This document shows, piece by piece, positions 61,455 to 64,000 of a stretch of DNA of 64,000 nucleotides. The stretch is taken from NCBI GenBank assembly GCA_000827495.1, contig KN817524.1, forward strand, positions 188,262 through 252,261. Direction: 5' to 3'. The notes beneath the pieces were generated by a model. The model saw only the letters and a program-made list of their open reading frames with translations. It was not told where the DNA came from and searched no databases. How positions within the stretch are numbered: the first letter of the stretch is position 1; each line of letters opens with the position of its first letter. The stretch is from Hypholoma sublateritium FD-334 SS-4. Taxonomy: Eukaryota; Basidiomycota; Agaricomycetes; Agaricales; Strophariaceae. The position numbers and the translations under genes are program-made.

Positions 61455-62362
61455 ACTCCCTCCCCCTAACGACCATAACGGCCCATCCATTCATCCATTT
61501 TTAGACTCCAACAGCTCGTTGCTTTCGAAATTTTTATCAACATGTTTGGATAACATGCTGCTTTCCCATGACGGCCGAGTCCGCCCTTCTCTTGCAGCGC
61601 AACCTATAACGGCACGAAATTTCACGAAATACGAGTTCCACGACCCTGGCTGGTGCTGAAACCTCCTATACATTCTGGAGAATTTCCTTGGCCCGTTCCT
61701 TATTGCTTTCTATTCCTAACTTGATGTTATTGTTATTTTTCTCGTATCACCTGGGCTGTTACGATTTTTATCGCATTGCATGGGTTCCGCGGTCCCCTTC
61801 TCTTGCTCCATATCCATCAACCGACAGCGTCGCGTAGTGTTACATCCTCATTATCAATTCCCAATCATGGTCTCCTGTATATTGCTTGTATATATACAAA
61901 TCGCATGTCGAGATGCAATTCAATTCAAATACTGTACTCCAGTAGATTTAAAGTCTAAAGAAATAAGTAGAGCACTCATAGTTTTGAGTTGTGTAAATGT
62001 TTTCCTTTCACGGTTCGGCCGTTGTTACATGGATGGTGTACATATTACACTGGTGCTTGATCCACTTTTCCGTGGGTGCAAAAAATAAAAAATCAGTTGG
62101 AGTTTGAGTTTGGTTTGAGTATGTATAAAATATATGCGGTTTAACGACCGCACTGACGCTCGCGCGATGCACGTGTCTCCGCGAGGCATCCTGAGAGAAT
62201 GACGTCATTGACATTTCATGTGCGCTGGGTGAAATTGCTGAACGTTCTTGACACGCGCGCGACGCCTGCTTGACGCCAGCACGCATCGCGCTCCAACTAC
62301 CGCCCCCGTATTTATTTTTACGCGTTGATCCTGGGCTACGCAAACTTTCGCAGCTAGGGAAC
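61455..62362. other. Intergenic region, DPBB / COQ11-like
   Basis: About 900 bp between two same-strand genes. The first part is the probable 3' UTR of the DPBB gene; the part after about 62090 is the likely promoter of the next gene, with TATAAAATATATGCGG at 62124-62139. No coding or RNA gene was recognised. Confidence 0.4.
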
Positions 62363-63690
62363 ATGAATCAAACTGTGCGCAAAATACTCGTCGTTGGGGG
62401 CAATGGCTTCATTGGTTAGTTTCTCCAGTCTTCACTGTCATGAATTGGATTGAAAACTCATGAAATGCGTCGTTAAGGTTCTGCTATCTGCAAAGCCGCC
62501 GTAGAGCGAGGCGTGCAAGTGACAAGCGTTAGGTAAATCACTGAAGCTGAGACGACGACACGCAAGCAGCTAATACACGCATTGTCCGACCAGTTCATCT
62601 GGGACACCATACAGAACACCAAAGGGGCATTCGCCTGCGTGGACATCCAAAGTGTTGCCTATTCGCCTACGCCGCCTGCGAACAGACTCTCACATCTATT
62701 TCGCTTGTTCCGCGACAGGTAGACTGGCAGACTGGCGACGCGCTGCAGCCCCAGAGTTTTGCGCACCTCCTTCCGGAAGCAGATGGCGTCGTGCACACGC
62801 TTGGAACGCTCATCGAAAACAGCTCGTACAAGCAGGCCGTGCAGCAAGGCGACCTGCCGGCTTTGTTTAGAAGCTTGCACGAGGCCATGCGTGGCGGCAG
62901 CGGCAACCCGCTGGAAAAGAAACACGCAAGCGAGTATCTGAAGAGTTACGAGGTCATGAATCGAGATGCTGGTGAGGATGAACCATACATGGTGGATGTT
63001 CATTCTCATCGGGTTGCTAATGAAGTGATCATTTATAGCCCTCCGTGTGTGCGAGGCGTTCATATCGGCGGGCGTGGGCTCGAATGACGCGCGCAACGCA
63101 CCGCGGCCGTTCGTGTATATCTCTGCAGAAGACATCTTCCGTCCCGTCATCCCCGCTAGATATATCGACACGAAGCGGGAGGCTGAGCGGGGGATCGAGC
63201 AGATGATGGCTGGGAACTCAGACTATAGAGGCGTCTACATGCGCCCAAGTGCGTGTCTGTTTCTTGTTCCAAGTTGGAGTGCTAACGCAAGACTCACGCT
63301 GCACCTCCAGGTCTGGTGTATCACGCACATCTTCGCCCTCTGACGACCCCTATCGCCGCCGCGCTCGACCTTTCGGCTACTATCCATAGGAAGACGCCTT
63401 CCACCATACCCACCCCTTCCAGTATTCTCCGATCGCTCGGCTCCTTTAGATCATCTGCGCAGCGGCCGTCTCCTGCAGACAGTGTCGATGCAGGCTCCCC
63501 CCTAGTCTCAATTGCGAACGCCCTCTCTATCCCCCCAATTCATGTTGACCATGTTGCCGAAGCGGTGTGCGCTGTGTTGGACTCGCGGAATGCCGTGCGG
63601 GGCGTAGTGAATGTGGACCGGATGCGCGCGCTCATCGGCTGGGTAGAGAAAGGGCGAGATCAGTCTGGAATCGCGCTTGGGGGGCTGTGA
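62363..63690 (+). CDS. Mitochondrial NAD(P)-binding protein, COQ11/YLR290C-like
   Basis: The ATG at 62363 gives MNQTVRKILVVGGNGFIG, the Rossmann glycine motif (GGNGFIG) of atypical short-chain dehydrogenases. Introns then lead to SAICKAAVERGVQVTSV, DWQTGDALQPQSFAHLLPEA, DGVVHTLGTLIENSSYKQ, FVYISAEDIFRPVIPARYID and TKREAERGIEQMMAGNSDYR. Next come GVYMRPSGLVYH and IHVDHVAEAVCAVLDSRNAV, ending ALGGL. The YxxxK catalytic pair is represented by YISAED...TKRE, as in the NDUFA9/Coq11 branch. Yeast Coq11 associates with the ubiquinone synthesis complex. Assignment to this branch is from recognised phrases; another NDUFA9-like protein is possible. Confidence 0.75.
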
Positions 63691-64000
63691 TCTGAGTCAG
63701 GCGCGGCGGTAGAAGCGGCGTTGCACAGAGCATGACCGTGCACTAACCAGGTGTAGTGCACTAATTCACAAGGTCGCTAAAATATCACGCCCAAGTTAGG
63801 CGTTCGGACTGCCTCGGGAGCCCGTGCGGGGAGTTATGCATAGACATATACTTTGTCTGTGGCCTCATAAAGCCTCATAACCAGAAGTACCATCCTTAAT
63901 AATCGTATAAGTAATCCCAAGCAACATCACGCAATTCTTGCGGAGATCGAGTCTGTTTGTACCAATTTGATCAGTTATCGTAAGTGAATTTCTTTGGGGG
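63691..64000. other. 3' flank of COQ11-like gene
   Basis: 310 bp without a recognisable gene. It contains a perfect 8-bp inverted repeat, GTGCACTA/TAGTGCAC at 63738-63745 and 63754-63761 with an 8-nt loop. Confidence 0.4.

Noticed and set aside
61490..61673. Open frames after the DPBB gene as part of its last exon
   Set aside because: The splice to ISWEFL and a stop at 61454 gives the normal domain ending, so the later frame (ending FHDPGWC) is not needed.

Overview
This window looks like nuclear DNA from a filamentous basidiomycete, most likely an Agaricomycete. The genes are dense and on both strands, most are cut by short introns (about 45-65 nt, with TGAC/CTAAC-like branch sites), and gene content is typical of the group: a single-adenylation siderophore synthetase beside an ornithine monooxygenase, a Rco1-like PHD protein, an RlpA-like DPBB secreted protein and a secreted fasciclin protein. 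I saw no transposon, tRNA, rRNA or CRISPR. 'Start' and 'end' are genomic spans from start to stop codon, introns included.

Layout. 1-14 kb: the 3' part of a SCYL2-like pseudokinase (+), an HRQ1 helicase (-), a secreted FAS1 protein (+), tRNA dimethylallyltransferase (-), mitochondrial uL15 (+). 14-22 kb: PRP38 (-), a Rco1-like double-PHD protein (+), GAR1 (+), a Mis14/NSL1-like kinetochore protein (-). 22-32 kb: ATG2 (+), RLP24 (-), an intronless orphan protein (+). 32-43 kb: the siderophore locus, an L-ornithine N5-monooxygenase (-) and an A-T-C-T-C-T-C NRPS (+) sharing one 661-bp divergent promoter that holds an ATCTGATAA iron-GATA consensus and a CCAAT box, followed by a RIB2-type deaminase (-). 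43-54 kb: SPT6 (+), SPT8 (-), SRP54 (+), a small four-helix membrane protein (-). 54-64 kb: a SAM methyltransferase (+), PAB1 (-), a SCAMP (-), a DPBB secreted protein (+), a COQ11/YLR290C-like protein (+).

Functional links. Most genes are unrelated housekeeping genes. The clear functional unit is the siderophore pair: the monooxygenase makes N5-hydroxyornithine, and the NRPS, with one adenylation domain and three T-C pairs, can assemble a trimeric hydroxamate as described for the basidioferrin synthetase family. The N5-acyltransferase that should act between them is not in the window.

Unusual points: an N-terminal condensation-like remnant and a variant last condensation motif in the NRPS; divergent genes whose start codons are only 32 bp apart; two probable GC-AG introns; a 21-nt micro-exon; and a strongly GC-rich block (about 49.4-57.9 kb) with an AT-richer patch inside SRP54. 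I found no wholly new system. The best leads are the iron promoter module, the NRPS architecture and the compact divergent pair.
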